DNA from: COMBO-56-21 sp963705355
GTDB lineage: Archaea; Thermoplasmatota; Thermoplasmata; UBA10834
DNA length: 64,000 nucleotides
NCBI GenBank assembly: GCA_963705355.1
Contig: OY970070.1
Coordinates: 1,178,001 to 1,242,000, forward strand
Direction of reading: 5' to 3'
Shown one piece after another: positions 41,172 through 49,190 of this stretch. The translations under genes were made by a program, and so were the position numbers. Numbering within the stretch: the first letter of the stretch is position 1; each line of letters opens with the position of its first letter. The notes below the pieces were generated by a model, which saw nothing but the letters and a program-made list of their open reading frames with translations, was not told the origin of the DNA and did not search any database.

Positions 41172-41954
41172 ATGGGGATTATCAACAACACCCCGGACTC
41201 ATTCTCTGGAGACGGCATCGGTGGGGACGAAAAGGCCGCTGTGCGGAAGGGCCTCTCTTTGTTTGACATGGGCGCGGACATAGTCGATGTCGGAGGCGAG
41301 TCCACGAGACCAATGGCTACACCCGTTCGGTTGGACGAAGAACTGAGGAGAACGATTCCGGTCGTGGAAACCCTGAGCAAGATCCACCCTGGCAGGGTCT
41401 CCATTGATACGATGAAGCCTGAGGTCGCTGAAGCCGCTCTCTATGCTGGCGCAGTCATCGTGAATGATGTTTCAGGGCTCCGCAATCCGCGAATGAAGGA
41501 AGTGGTAGCAGAGCATGACGCTGCCGTCATCATAATGCACATGCGCGGGGACCCAAGGACGATGCAAGTCAAGCCGCGCTACAAGGATGTGGTGGCAGAC
41601 ATAATGACCTATCTGGATGCCCGGGTTGGCGAGGGCGAGGAAGCTGGGATCGATCCTAGGAAAATCATGATCGACCCCGGCATCGGCTTCGGCAAGACGA
41701 TCGACCACAACCTCGAGATCATCCGACGACTCCGAGAGTTCAAAGCACTGGGCAAGCCGATCGTGATAGGGATCTCAAGAAAGTCGTTCATAGGCAAGAT
41801 AACGGGACCACCTGCGCTTGACAGACTGCCAGGGTCGATAGCCGCCGCGGTCCTCGCCGTCAGGGAAGGCGCTAACATCGTCAGAGTGCATGATGTCTCG
41901 GAGACCGTGAGTGCCCTTAAGGTTGCGCGTGCGATCACCACAGGCTACCGATAG
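41172..41954 (+). CDS. folP: Dihydropteroate synthase
   Basis: 260 residues from ATG 41172; couples a pterin to an aminobenzoate-type ring for folate or methanopterin-like cofactors. Seen: IMGIINNTPDSFSGDG, DVGGESTRP, IVNDVSG, IMHMRGDPRTM, IDPGIGFGKT, IGISRKSFIG and RVHDV at the end. All loops are present. The ATG cuts into the first strand, and the same frame is open back to 41040 with family-like residues (GTCLLKLDEPRI) before it, but no ATG, GTG or TTG occurs there. A GGAGGT at 41044-41049 lies 8 bases before CTG 41058, so a non-standard start is plausible. Confidence 0.88.
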   Translation: MGIINNTPDSFSGDGIGGDEKAAVRKGLSLFDMGADIVDVGGESTRPMATPVRLDEELRRTIPVVETLSKIHPGRVSIDTMKPEVAEAALYAGAVIVNDVSGLRNPRMKEVVAEHDAAVIIMHMRGDPRTMQVKPRYKDVVADIMTYLDARVGEGEEAGIDPRKIMIDPGIGFGKTIDHNLEIIRRLREFKALGKPIVIGISRKSFIGKITGPPALDRLPGSIAAAVLAVREGANIVRVHDVSETVSALKVARAITTGYR

Positions 41955-42164
41955 CTGATTCTGCCGCTGTGCACAACATCAGCAATGCTCTCCGATGCTG
42001 CTCAGAAAGTATTTATGAGAAAGAGCATTCTCCACCTATTGCATACGGAATACTGCCCGAACTCTTCGACCCTCCAAGGTCGGCTTAAGAGCTAGCCATG
42101 GGCCCACGCTGAAGGTGAAAACCTGCCGCCGAAAGTCCCCGAAAAAGAATCAACCCAGCTAGCA
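41955..42164. other. Intergenic region of 210 bases
   Basis: Contains a TATA-like AAGTATTTATG around 42006-42016, about 150 bases before the kinase start, and a weak 5-bp hairpin CGACC/GGTCG at 42067-42082. If the TATA is used, the kinase has a long leader or an upstream start. No RNA gene was recognised. Confidence 0.4.
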
Positions 42165-43952
42165 TTGAAATCCGAAGCCGGCAGGCTTGAGTACGGCGGC
42201 AAACGAGCCATTCTGATGGACGTGGCCGGAGGGCTCTATTCGCTGAAGAAGACCCTGAGGGCGGACATCGGATTCTTCGAGAAGGATTTCATATTCAGAG
42301 CGGGGCAAGAGGGGGCCAGAGAGTTCCTCTCGTCTCTCGCAGACATAGTGATACCAAAAGACCCAGCGGAGGCAATCGAGAAGATGCTCGAGCTGTACGA
42401 ACTGCGCGGGTTCGGCAGGTTCCAGCTGGACAGCATCGATCCCGAGTCCATGATTGTGAGGATCTCGACTCAGAACTCGATGGAGGCATGGGCGTTCCAG
42501 GAAAACAAGGACCTCCAGAGAGAGCCGGTGTGTGCCTATGCGCGCGGGGTTCTCGCATGGATATGCAGACTGGCGCTGTCGAGAGACGCTCCCCGGGAAA
42601 TTGAACTCGGGGCGCATGAGGAGAAATGCGCGGCCGAAGGAGGCGATATCTGCAAGTTCATAATGGCTCCAGAGAAGGAATTAGCAAGACTCTTTCCGAA
42701 TTACGAGAGGCCCGAGACATCGATCTCCGAACACGAGCTCAAACTCAACGAGGAGATACTGGTGAAGAACCTGGAACTACAGGGGCTGAACCTAGCGCTT
42801 GAGAGGCAGATAAGGAAGAGGACTGAGGAACTCTTGAGGTCGGAAGAGAACTACAAGTCGCTGATGAAACTGTCCCCCGAACCCGTGGCCGTCATCATGC
42901 TAGACAGCAGGATTCACTCAACTAACCACGCGGGGCTGAAAGCGCTTGGATTGGAATCTGTCGAGAACGCCCAGAATGTGATGCTGTCTGCGTTTCTGGC
43001 CGATAGCAAGACGAGCTGGGAGAGGATCGTTTGGATGCTCGAGAAGGAAGGCACCATCAGCGGGCATGAGCTGGAGCTGACAAGGCTAGACGGCAGCAAG
43101 ATCACCGTCCTGCTGAATGCGCGATTCGCGGACCTCATGCCTGGCAAATGCATCGAGGCGGTCTTCAAGGACATCACTGAGAAGAGGCTCATGGAGCAGC
43201 AAGTCAAGGAGGCAGAAACGGAATCGGAGTTCCTCAACGATCTCATGTCTCACGATATCATGAACTACACGTTCTCAGCGCTGCATTTCCTCAGCAGGCT
43301 CTGGACCTCGAAGGCGGTGACAGACGACGATCGCCAAGCGCTGAGCCTAGTCACCAAGGACCTCCAAGGAGCTTTCGAACTCTGCTCTTCGGTTAGGGAT
43401 TTGTCCAGGATCAAGTCGATCGAGGATGGCGATCTCTTGGTGAAGGACTTGAACGTGTTCATCAGGGAGTCTATCGAGGAATCGAAGAGGATGTTCTCCG
43501 ACAGAAAGGTGGCCATCGACTTCACGGACGCGCAGAGCCCGCACTATGCGAAGTGCAGCTCGCTCACTTCACGGTTGTTCACGAACTTGTTGACGAACGC
43601 GATCAAATACGATCCCCGAGAGGAGGCAGAAATCAACCTGTCAGTCAACGGAGTCTCGGAGAACAGCGTTCAATTCTGGAGGATAGAGGTTGAAGATCAT
43701 GGCAGAGGCATTCCCGAAGAAGAGAAGGAGAGGGTCTTCGAGAGATTCCACCGGGTCGATATGTCCGTTTCAGGCTCTGGTCTGGGGCTTTTTGTCTCGA
43801 GGTTCATCGCCAATGCCTCCGGAGGGAAGGTCTGGGCTGAGAACAGAGTCCCGGGAAATCACACGAAGGGCACGAGGATGGTGGTCCTTCTGCCCAAGGC
43901 CGACGAGCGACTGATCGCGAAGGCAGTCACCAGATCGCAAACTGGCCCGTGA
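42165..43952 (+). CDS. Sensor histidine kinase with V4R and PAS domains
   Basis: 595 residues, probably cytosolic since no membrane segment was seen. N-terminal V4R-type ligand-binding domain (about 15-170) with the closing motif EEKCAAEGGDICKF, a coiled coil (about 185-230), a PAS domain (about 230-345), a phosphoacceptor helix with H363 in LMSHDIMNYTF, and a HATPase domain with DHGRGIPEEE and SGSGLGLFVS. V4R domains bind small hydrophobic or tetrapyrrole-like ligands, with Cys that may hold metal. TTG 42165 is the first usual start in a frame that is open to 42096, so the start is uncertain. No response regulator lies next to it. Confidence 0.8.
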   Translation: MKSEAGRLEYGGKRAILMDVAGGLYSLKKTLRADIGFFEKDFIFRAGQEGAREFLSSLADIVIPKDPAEAIEKMLELYELRGFGRFQLDSIDPESMIVRISTQNSMEAWAFQENKDLQREPVCAYARGVLAWICRLALSRDAPREIELGAHEEKCAAEGGDICKFIMAPEKELARLFPNYERPETSISEHELKLNEEILVKNLELQGLNLALERQIRKRTEELLRSEENYKSLMKLSPEPVAVIMLDSRIHSTNHAGLKALGLESVENAQNVMLSAFLADSKTSWERIVWMLEKEGTISGHELELTRLDGSKITVLLNARFADLMPGKCIEAVFKDITEKRLMEQQVKEAETESEFLNDLMSHDIMNYTFSALHFLSRLWTSKAVTDDDRQALSLVTKDLQGAFELCSSVRDLSRIKSIEDGDLLVKDLNVFIRESIEESKRMFSDRKVAIDFTDAQSPHYAKCSSLTSRLFTNLLTNAIKYDPREEAEINLSVNGVSENSVQFWRIEVEDHGRGIPEEEKERVFERFHRVDMSVSGSGLGLFVSRFIANASGGKVWAENRVPGNHTKGTRMVVLLPKADERLIAKAVTRSQTGP

Positions 43953-43960
43953 CCCGAAGT

Positions 43961-44033
43961 GGGCCCGTCGCGATTTGAACGCGAGTCACCAGCACCCCAA
44001 GCTGGAAGGATACCAAGCTACCCCACGGGCCCT
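43961..44033 (-). tRNA. tRNA-Pro (anticodon GGG)
   Basis: A 73-base cloverleaf on the minus strand. Acceptor GGGCCCG pairs with CGGGCCC, discriminator A; D arm GGGTAGCTTGGTATCC; anticodon stem CCAGC/GCTGG around loop TTGGGGT giving anticodon GGG; T arm with GTTCAAATC. No intron and no encoded CCA. It follows rpoN by 31 bases, with a short T-rich stretch between them. Confidence 0.93.
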
Positions 44034-44034
44034 G

Positions 44035-44045
44035 AGAGAAAAACG
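44035..44045 (-). terminator. T-rich stretch after rpoN
   Basis: Minus-strand GTTTTTCTCTC between the rpoN stop and the tRNA. Archaeal termination uses such T-runs, so part of the ribosomal transcript may end here. Confidence 0.35.
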
Positions 44046-44064
44046 AGGTGCACCGGGCGCGAAT

Positions 44065-44253
44065 TCAATAGGGCGCGACCTCGTCTATGAGGTTGGCGTG
44101 CGTCAGCAGCATCCTGCGGCAGCAGTACCTCTCGAGCTTCAGGGAGTCGAGAATATCCTTGGGCGATTCGCCCATCTCAACCCGCTTGACGAAGTCCTCG
44201 TACGCGCTGCCTATGACCTTGCCGCATGTGAAACATCTGACCGGTATGATCAT
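44065..44253 (-). CDS. rpoN: DNA-directed RNA polymerase subunit N
   Basis: 62 residues from ATG 44253, the normal length of this zinc-binding subunit (eukaryotic Rpb10). Seen: MIIPVRCFTCGKVIG and RYCCRRMLLTH, whose Cys residues hold the zinc. The frame is open upstream into uS9 with no family match, so the short form was chosen; it starts 7 bases after the uS9 stop. Order eL18-uL13-uS9-RpoN is a conserved archaeal gene string. Confidence 0.95.
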   Translation of the reverse strand: MIIPVRCFTCGKVIGSAYEDFVKRVEMGESPKDILDSLKLERYCCRRMLLTHANLIDEVAPY

Positions 44254-44260
44254 TTCCACA

Positions 44261-44662
44261 TCACCTGTATGATTTCTGGTGCTTCTTCCGCGCTCCCCGT
44301 CCCTGTGGGTTCTTCGGAAGCTTTCTCCTCGGATCCGAAACAAGGAGCGACCTGTCGTACTTCGCGAACATAGTCTGGAGATCCTCGTCCTCGAGGAACT
44401 GCACGAGACCCTTGGCGATTGCCGTCCTCGCCGCGTTCGCCTGGCCCATCACGCCCCCGCCCTGGACGTTCACATCGATGTCGATCTTCACCGATTTGTC
44501 TCCCGCAAGAGTGAGAGGTTCCATGATCATGGCCCTCGCAAGGTGCGGCTCGTGCATTTCGACTGGGACATTGTTGATCCTGATCAGCCCGCGCCCCTTC
44601 CTGACGCTAGCCCTCGCCACGGCGCTCTTCCGCTTGCCGCTGGCAACAACCACCTTCATCAT
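44261..44662 (-). CDS. rps9: Ribosomal protein uS9
   Basis: 133 residues. Small-subunit protein whose basic C-terminal tail reaches the decoding P site. Seen: SGKRKSAVARASVRKGRG, GGGVMGQANAARTAIAKGL and the ending GARKKHQKSYR (typically KxxxxSKR). It starts with ATGATG overlapping the uL13 stop codon by 4 bases; either ATG may be used. Confidence 0.96.
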   Translation of the reverse strand: MMKVVVASGKRKSAVARASVRKGRGLIRINNVPVEMHEPHLARAMIMEPLTLAGDKSVKIDIDVNVQGGGVMGQANAARTAIAKGLVQFLEDEDLQTMFAKYDRSLLVSDPRRKLPKNPQGRGARKKHQKSYR

Positions 44663-45090
44663 CTCAACTCCTGCTTCGCGCCGAGCTCCTTGGTGATATC
44701 CCCGAGATGAACGTACTTTATGAGGTGGGGCTTCTTCGCAGACTCAATTGTCTCCGACTTCGCGTCCTTGAACTGTCTCGGGATCCCGAGATAGACCTTC
44801 AAGCGCTTGAGCGCTGCCCTTCCAGCTGGCCTCTTGTACTCGACCATGCCTCTCACGGTCCGCTTGAGGATGGCGTCCGCGGTTCTCGGGTAGAACGGAC
44901 CCTTGGCTTTAGTCTGGCTCGCTCCCCTCGTCCGTCTATGGGCGTAGAATTCCAGAAGCTGCTCCCTGCTGCCCGATATGATGGCCTTTTCGGCGTTGAG
45001 TATGACGATCTCCTCGCCGTTCCGGAGTCTCTTCGCAACGTGTGAGCTAAGCCGCCCCAATATGAGTCCATCAGCGTCTATGACAGCCAT
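44659..45090 (-). CDS. rpl13: Ribosomal protein uL13
   Basis: 143 residues. Large-subunit protein. Seen: VIDADGLILGRLSSHVAKRLRNGEEIVILNAEKA-type N-terminus and GMVEYKRPAGRAALKRLKVYLG. It lies 4 bases after eL18 and overlaps uS9, in the usual archaeal order. Confidence 0.96.
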   Translation of the reverse strand: MAVIDADGLILGRLSSHVAKRLRNGEEIVILNAEKAIISGSREQLLEFYAHRRTRGASQTKAKGPFYPRTADAILKRTVRGMVEYKRPAGRAALKRLKVYLGIPRQFKDAKSETIESAKKPHLIKYVHLGDITKELGAKQELR

Positions 45091-45094
45091 CAGC

Positions 45095-45460
45095 TCACCC
45101 CATGATCCTGACCTTGGAGCCCTTCGGGTTCTTCTCGACGAGCTCCTCGAGCGAAATGCTCTTCCCGCCTGCCTTCTCGATCTTTTCCTTTGCCTGTCCC
45201 GACGACCTGTAGGCGGCGACTGTGACCTTCTTCGCGATCTCGCCGGCGCCGAGCAGCTTGCCGGGTACGACCAGGGTCTCGTTCTCGCTCGCGTATCGGT
45301 TCAGCTTGCCCACGTTGACCTCGGCCCAATTCCTCATCGGGCCCTCGAGCCGCAGAGCGATGTCTCGCCAGACAGGTGCCTCGTTGACCCTGCTTACGTC
45401 CTTGAGACGCTGTATCAGGACCACGAGGTTGGGATTGGTCTTCCTTGGTTTCATTCCCAT
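45095..45460 (-). CDS. rpl18e: Ribosomal protein eL18
   Basis: 121 residues. Large-subunit protein shared by archaea and eukaryotes. Seen: KTNPNLVVLIQRLKDVSR, APVWRDIALRL and VVPGKLLGAGEIAKKVTVAA. First gene of the operon; GGAGGAG on the minus strand lies 5 bases before the ATG and a TATA box is about 50 bases upstream. Confidence 0.95.
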   Translation of the reverse strand: MGMKPRKTNPNLVVLIQRLKDVSRVNEAPVWRDIALRLEGPMRNWAEVNVGKLNRYASENETLVVPGKLLGAGEIAKKVTVAAYRSSGQAKEKIEKAGGKSISLEELVEKNPKGSKVRIMG

Positions 45461-45507
45461 TCTGACTCCTCCGACATCCAGAGAGCAGGCGAGCTAATGT
45501 GCGAACC

Positions 45508-45517
45508 GTTTATAAAG
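45508..45517 (-). promoter_or_regulatory. TATA box for the eL18-uL13-uS9-RpoN operon
   Basis: Minus-strand CTTTATAAAC, giving a leader of about 27 bases that carries the GGAGGAG ribosome-binding site (45466-45472). Confidence 0.6.
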
Positions 45518-45655
45518 ATTTGTATACGCCGGAATTGCTGGCTCGGGATGTCTGGCTAGACCGAATCGGTGTTGATTCAGCCTTGCTCAGGAGCGCCGAT
45601 ACGTTGGATGAGGGTGCTTATTCACACACTCAATAGAAGATATATACGGCATACG

Positions 45656-45664
45656 ATATACACG
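45656..45664 (+). promoter_or_regulatory. TATA box for the endonuclease IV-like gene
   Basis: CGATATACA centred 31 bases before ATG 45691. A second TATA-like GATATATA is at 45641-45648, so two start sites are possible. Confidence 0.5.
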
Positions 45665-45690
45665 GAAATCCTGGCTCGCCGGGGGTTTAG

Positions 45691-46743
45691 ATGATTCGTT
45701 TTGGTCCTGCAGGGATTCCGCTCTCCTGCAAGGGACGCACTTTGAAAGACGGCATCGAGGACGTCCACAACCTTGGCCTCACGGCGATGGAGGCGCAGCT
45801 CGTGAGAGCGCACGTGCAAGAAAGGGCTGCAGAACCCGAGGAGACAGGCCTCAAGCCCAAGAATCTCACGACCGACATGGTCATCGAGATAGTGAGGAGG
45901 AAGGGGGACAAGGAACAGGTGATCTCCGACCTGGACGAGCCGATCAAGAAGGGAGATACTCTCGTCGCGCTCACGAGCGGGATCGCCAAGACTTATCAGG
46001 AACTCCGCCAGCTGAGAGAAATGGCGGACGAGCTAGATGTCGCCCTCTCGATCCACACTCCGTACTACATGGACCTTGTCGGGGAGGGCGAGCTCTCATT
46101 CAGAAGCATGGACTCTGTCCGATGGGCAGGGATAATGGCGAAGGAGCTCGGGGCCACCGTGGTTGTAACGCACATGGGCCTCTACGGGGATGTCACGCCG
46201 AGGACCGCCCAGAAGAGGATCAAGGACCGGGTAGAGCAACTGGCCAAGTGGTACAAGAAGCACGGGATCGCAGTCCCGCTCGGACTCGAACTGAGCGGCA
46301 GACAGGAGATTTTCGGCTCGCTTCCGGAGGTGCTCAAAACCTGCAAGGAAGTGAACGGTGCAATACCCGTGGTGAACTTCGCCCACTACCACGCAAGAGA
46401 GAACGGGATATTGAGGGAGCCCAAGGACTTCGACGAACTCCTGGATAAGGTTTGGAAGTACGTCGATGGGGAGTTCTATACGCACTTCTCTGGTGTGGAG
46501 CACGAGGGGGGGAACGAGAAGAGGTTCACGTCGATAAAGAAGGGAGACCTCAGGTTCGAGCCTCTTGCGGAGTCGATCGTCGACCGCAACCAACCGATCA
46601 CGGTCATATCCGGATCCCCACTGTTGGAACACGACGCAATGTACATGAAGGTCATCCTCGAAAGGGTCTTGGCGAAGAAGGTCTCAAAGGAGACAAAAGA
46701 GGCCAAGACGAACAACAAGAAGGAGAAGGCCGGATCCAGATGA
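45691..46743 (+). CDS. Endonuclease IV-like TIM-barrel protein
   Basis: 350 residues of the AP-endonuclease-2 / xylose-isomerase-like barrel. Putative metal ligands are visible: His in LSIHTPYYMD, His in VVTHMGLYGD, Glu in GLELSGRQ, His in NFAHYHARENG and Glu/His in SPLLEHDAMYM. Endonuclease IV cuts DNA at abasic sites; this branch is common in archaea and longer than the bacterial enzyme, with a Lys/Asn-rich tail, so activity is inferred. Its stop overlaps the ATG of the isomerase gene by 4 bases (ATGA). Confidence 0.78.
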   Translation: MIRFGPAGIPLSCKGRTLKDGIEDVHNLGLTAMEAQLVRAHVQERAAEPEETGLKPKNLTTDMVIEIVRRKGDKEQVISDLDEPIKKGDTLVALTSGIAKTYQELRQLREMADELDVALSIHTPYYMDLVGEGELSFRSMDSVRWAGIMAKELGATVVVTHMGLYGDVTPRTAQKRIKDRVEQLAKWYKKHGIAVPLGLELSGRQEIFGSLPEVLKTCKEVNGAIPVVNFAHYHARENGILREPKDFDELLDKVWKYVDGEFYTHFSGVEHEGGNEKRFTSIKKGDLRFEPLAESIVDRNQPITVISGSPLLEHDAMYMKVILERVLAKKVSKETKEAKTNNKKEKAGSR

Positions 46744-47276
46744 AAGAGAGCGTCGACTACATCCTTGACGGCATCAAGAGAACCTTCGAAACCGAAATTG
46801 AGAACACCGACAAGTTCGTGGAACACTTAGTCAGCTCGAGGAAGGTCTTCATCTACGGTGTCGGCAGGTCCGGCCTGATCGCAAAGGCCTTTGCCATAAG
46901 GCTGGTCCAGATGGGGCTCGAGGTGTTCTTCATAGGAGAGACGGTCACGCCCATTGTGGAGGAGGGCAATCTCGTCATCATCGTATCCTACACAGGAGAG
47001 ACGATGTCGGCGATGCAGACGGCGAACATCGTCAGAAGGGTTGGGGCGAAGGTCGTGTCGATCACTGCGAACGCGAACTCGAAGCTAGCAGGGGCATCGA
47101 ACCTCGTCATCCTGATACATCCGCCGAAGGACGAAGAGCGGAAGCGCCTCGCCCCCCTCGGGACCCTGTTCGAAGACGCCACGATGATTTACCTTGACGG
47201 GATAGTGAAGATGCTCATGGAGAAGCTGGGCCAGAGCGAGGGTGCAATGCGCAAACGCCACGCTATTTGGGTCTAG
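46740..47276 (+). CDS. 6-phospho-3-hexuloisomerase
   Basis: 178 residues, single SIS domain. Interconverts hexulose-6-phosphate and fructose-6-phosphate in the ribulose monophosphate route, which many archaea use to make ribulose-5-phosphate. Seen: VFIYGVGRSGLIAKAFAIRL, IIVSYTGETMSAMQ and the C-terminal RKRHAIWV resembling the family's RHxNLE ending. The frame is open much further upstream inside the previous gene; ATG 46740 was chosen for its 4-base overlap and family match. The synthase partner is not adjacent. Confidence 0.88.
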   Translation: MKESVDYILDGIKRTFETEIENTDKFVEHLVSSRKVFIYGVGRSGLIAKAFAIRLVQMGLEVFFIGETVTPIVEEGNLVIIVSYTGETMSAMQTANIVRRVGAKVVSITANANSKLAGASNLVILIHPPKDEERKRLAPLGTLFEDATMIYLDGIVKMLMEKLGQSEGAMRKRHAIWV

Positions 47277-48480
47277 TCTTGTCGTCGAGGGGCGAGCCCG
47301 TCTCTGGGGTCTTCGGCCCCGCATCATGGCCAAGCTTGTTCCACCTGAGCAGCATCAGCGCCAGGATGGAAAATGCAATCACGGCAACGATGCTGCCCGA
47401 GACAACAATAATCATCGGCAGATTGGCCTTGAGCCAGTCTCTGACCCTGCCGGTGAATCCCTTCTCGTCTATACCCAGAAACGATTCGTGCGAGATGGAT
47501 GTGGTCTCGTTCGACACCTCGAACGACGAGTGAAGTATAAGGCCGGTTCCAGTCGTGTAGTAGGACGAGTTCATGGCGACCGGAGAATACTGCCCCGAAG
47601 TCTTCGCCAGCGGCTCCGAACTGTAGCGATAGAACGCCTGTATCGTGCCGTCCTCCTTGGCGAAATCGATGTCCTGGGTCGGCAGCCTGGTCTGGTTCAA
47701 CCTGTGCGTGAAGTTGGGACCGTATATCCCTTCGTTCACCCTGCTCGACACTGTGGTCATCGAACCATTTGGGCTGGTCGAGTTCTCCCTGATCATGAAC
47801 ATGTGGGTTGAGCCCCCGCCCTTAAGCAGGTGCTCGATGGCGAGTCCGGTGAAGTTCAACTCCTTCAGTATGTCGAGAGTGCAGTTTATCTTCATCTCCG
47901 TCCGGCCAAGGATCGTGTAGCTGCCGAAGGTGTTGGAGTATGTCACTGGATATTGGGTGATTTGGAACGAGAAGGTCAGATTGGCCCAGTTCTCGATGCT
48001 CGCAATCGTGTCAGTCGTCTGATTGAACAGCGAGACATCGGCGCTCATCCGGATCTGAGCGTACTCGCCTGACACGGTCCCGTTGGCGAACTGGACTGCT
48101 GTCGTATTCCATGTGACATTGTGGTGTGAGTCGAGATAACCAGTGTAGATCGCCTCGGAACGGGAAAAGACGCCGTCGTGATTGGTATCGTTGTACAGGT
48201 ACACGATGGGAAGACTGACCTCAAAAGAGGGGGCGAACAGATCGGTGCTGTGCTGAAAGACAACCCTAGGCCAGTCGAAAGTCACAGCTGCCGTCAGGTT
48301 GCCAGAGATGAAGACGGCCTTGAAGTTGTCCACGGAATAGTCGAGGAAGTGCTGCTCGTCAGTGGCCCGCGCAGCCCCTATGGAGCAGAAAGCCAGGACT
48401 GCGGCGCAAAGAATGGCCGCGAGCAACCCGAGCCATGACCGCAAAGAACTTCTCCCCCTCAAGAACACCTTAACGGGCAC
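47263..48480 (-). CDS. Secreted, membrane-anchored glycoprotein with an EF-hand-like loop
   Basis: 405 residues. N-terminal signal segment (about 12-38, ending ARA), a long extracellular beta-rich region with more than a dozen N-x-S/T sequons, one C-terminal membrane helix (about 355-380) and a short charged cytosolic tail. Residues near 97-108 (DTNHDGVFSRSE) match the 12-residue calcium loop D-x-N-x-D-G-x5-E. No known domain otherwise. Likely a surface protein, possibly calcium-stabilised. Overlaps the convergent isomerase gene by 14 bases. Confidence 0.7.
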   Translation of the reverse strand: MPVKVFLRGRSSLRSWLGLLAAILCAAVLAFCSIGAARATDEQHFLDYSVDNFKAVFISGNLTAAVTFDWPRVVFQHSTDLFAPSFEVSLPIVYLYNDTNHDGVFSRSEAIYTGYLDSHHNVTWNTTAVQFANGTVSGEYAQIRMSADVSLFNQTTDTIASIENWANLTFSFQITQYPVTYSNTFGSYTILGRTEMKINCTLDILKELNFTGLAIEHLLKGGGSTHMFMIRENSTSPNGSMTTVSSRVNEGIYGPNFTHRLNQTRLPTQDIDFAKEDGTIQAFYRYSSEPLAKTSGQYSPVAMNSSYYTTGTGLILHSSFEVSNETTSISHESFLGIDEKGFTGRVRDWLKANLPMIIVVSGSIVAVIAFSILALMLLRWNKLGHDAGPKTPETGSPLDDKTRPK

Positions 48481-48539
48481 GGGCCTGAAAAAGCTTTCTT
48501 GACGATTTTTGTTCAGGCAAGCGGCCTGCTGGGAATGGA

Positions 48540-49190
48540 TCAGGGGGTCACAGATTTGACCTTGAGCCTCCTTGTCCTGGTCTTCTTTGGGCGGCCATCT
48601 AGCTCCTCCTTGAATACTGCAAATGCCAGCTCCTCATAGCCGTCGCCAACGAGCCTGAAGGCCTTTATGTCCTCGTTGATAGGATCAATCACGATCGCCG
48701 TGTGATAAGGCTGGTCGAACATCGTGCGCTGCGTTTCCAAATCGGTCCGAGAGAGGAAGCAAGTGTGGCCGGGATGGGAATGGTACCAGCCGACCAGGAT
48801 GTAGTCGAAACCCGAATCGTCCAGGTTGGTGAAGAGCTTCGGGAACGCCTCAGGGTCGAACCTGACCTTCGAGGACGAGCTCTTCAACTCGGTTGTGCCT
48901 ATGTCCCTAACGATCGAGTAGGCCCGGCCATTCCATTTCCTGACCTCGCCCAACAGAAATCCCATGACCTCCAGCCTCCGAGGGGCCTCCTTCTCGGCGT
49001 GCGCTCGTATCTTCTTCTCCGCGGCAGCGGACAGGTAAAGGTCAAAGGGTCTCCCGGATTCCGCCACCTCGTTATAGAGAGCGATGGAATCGCCGGACAG
49101 CCAGTCGTGGGGCGCGAGCGAAGCTCGCACAGGAGGCTCCTTCTCCTCGATGGGCCTCTTCGTCTCCCTGACAATCCTTGGCCTAGCCAC
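48540..49190 (-). CDS. JAMM/MPN+ metalloprotease (deubiquitinase-like)
   Basis: 216 residues, GTG start. After an N-terminal extension of about 45 residues comes a JAB1/MPN domain with the complete zinc-protease motif: Glu74 (LEVMGFLLG), His137 and His139 in GWYHSHPG, Ser147 and Asp150 with the exact HxH-x7-S-x2-D spacing. This is the Rpn11-type active site that cuts isopeptide bonds of ubiquitin-like tags. Its start overlaps the E2 gene by 8 bases, so it is co-translated with the conjugation genes and probably removes the tag. The C-terminus is basic. Confidence 0.88.
   Translation of the reverse strand: MARPRIVRETKRPIEEKEPPVRASLAPHDWLSGDSIALYNEVAESGRPFDLYLSAAAEKKIRAHAEKEAPRRLEVMGFLLGEVRKWNGRAYSIVRDIGTTELKSSSSKVRFDPEAFPKLFTNLDDSGFDYILVGWYHSHPGHTCFLSRTDLETQRTMFDQPYHTAIVIDPINEDIKAFRLVGDGYEELAFAVFKEELDGRPKKTRTRRLKVKSVTP

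Noticed and set aside
42067..42082. Hairpin CGACC/GGTCG in the histidine kinase leader
   Set aside because: Five base pairs and no T-run or conserved context; too weak for a riboswitch or terminator call.
46452..46739. N-terminal extension of the hexuloisomerase frame
   Set aside because: The extra residues lie inside the endonuclease IV-like gene, are highly charged and do not match the SIS family; the ATGA overlap at 46740 is the natural start.
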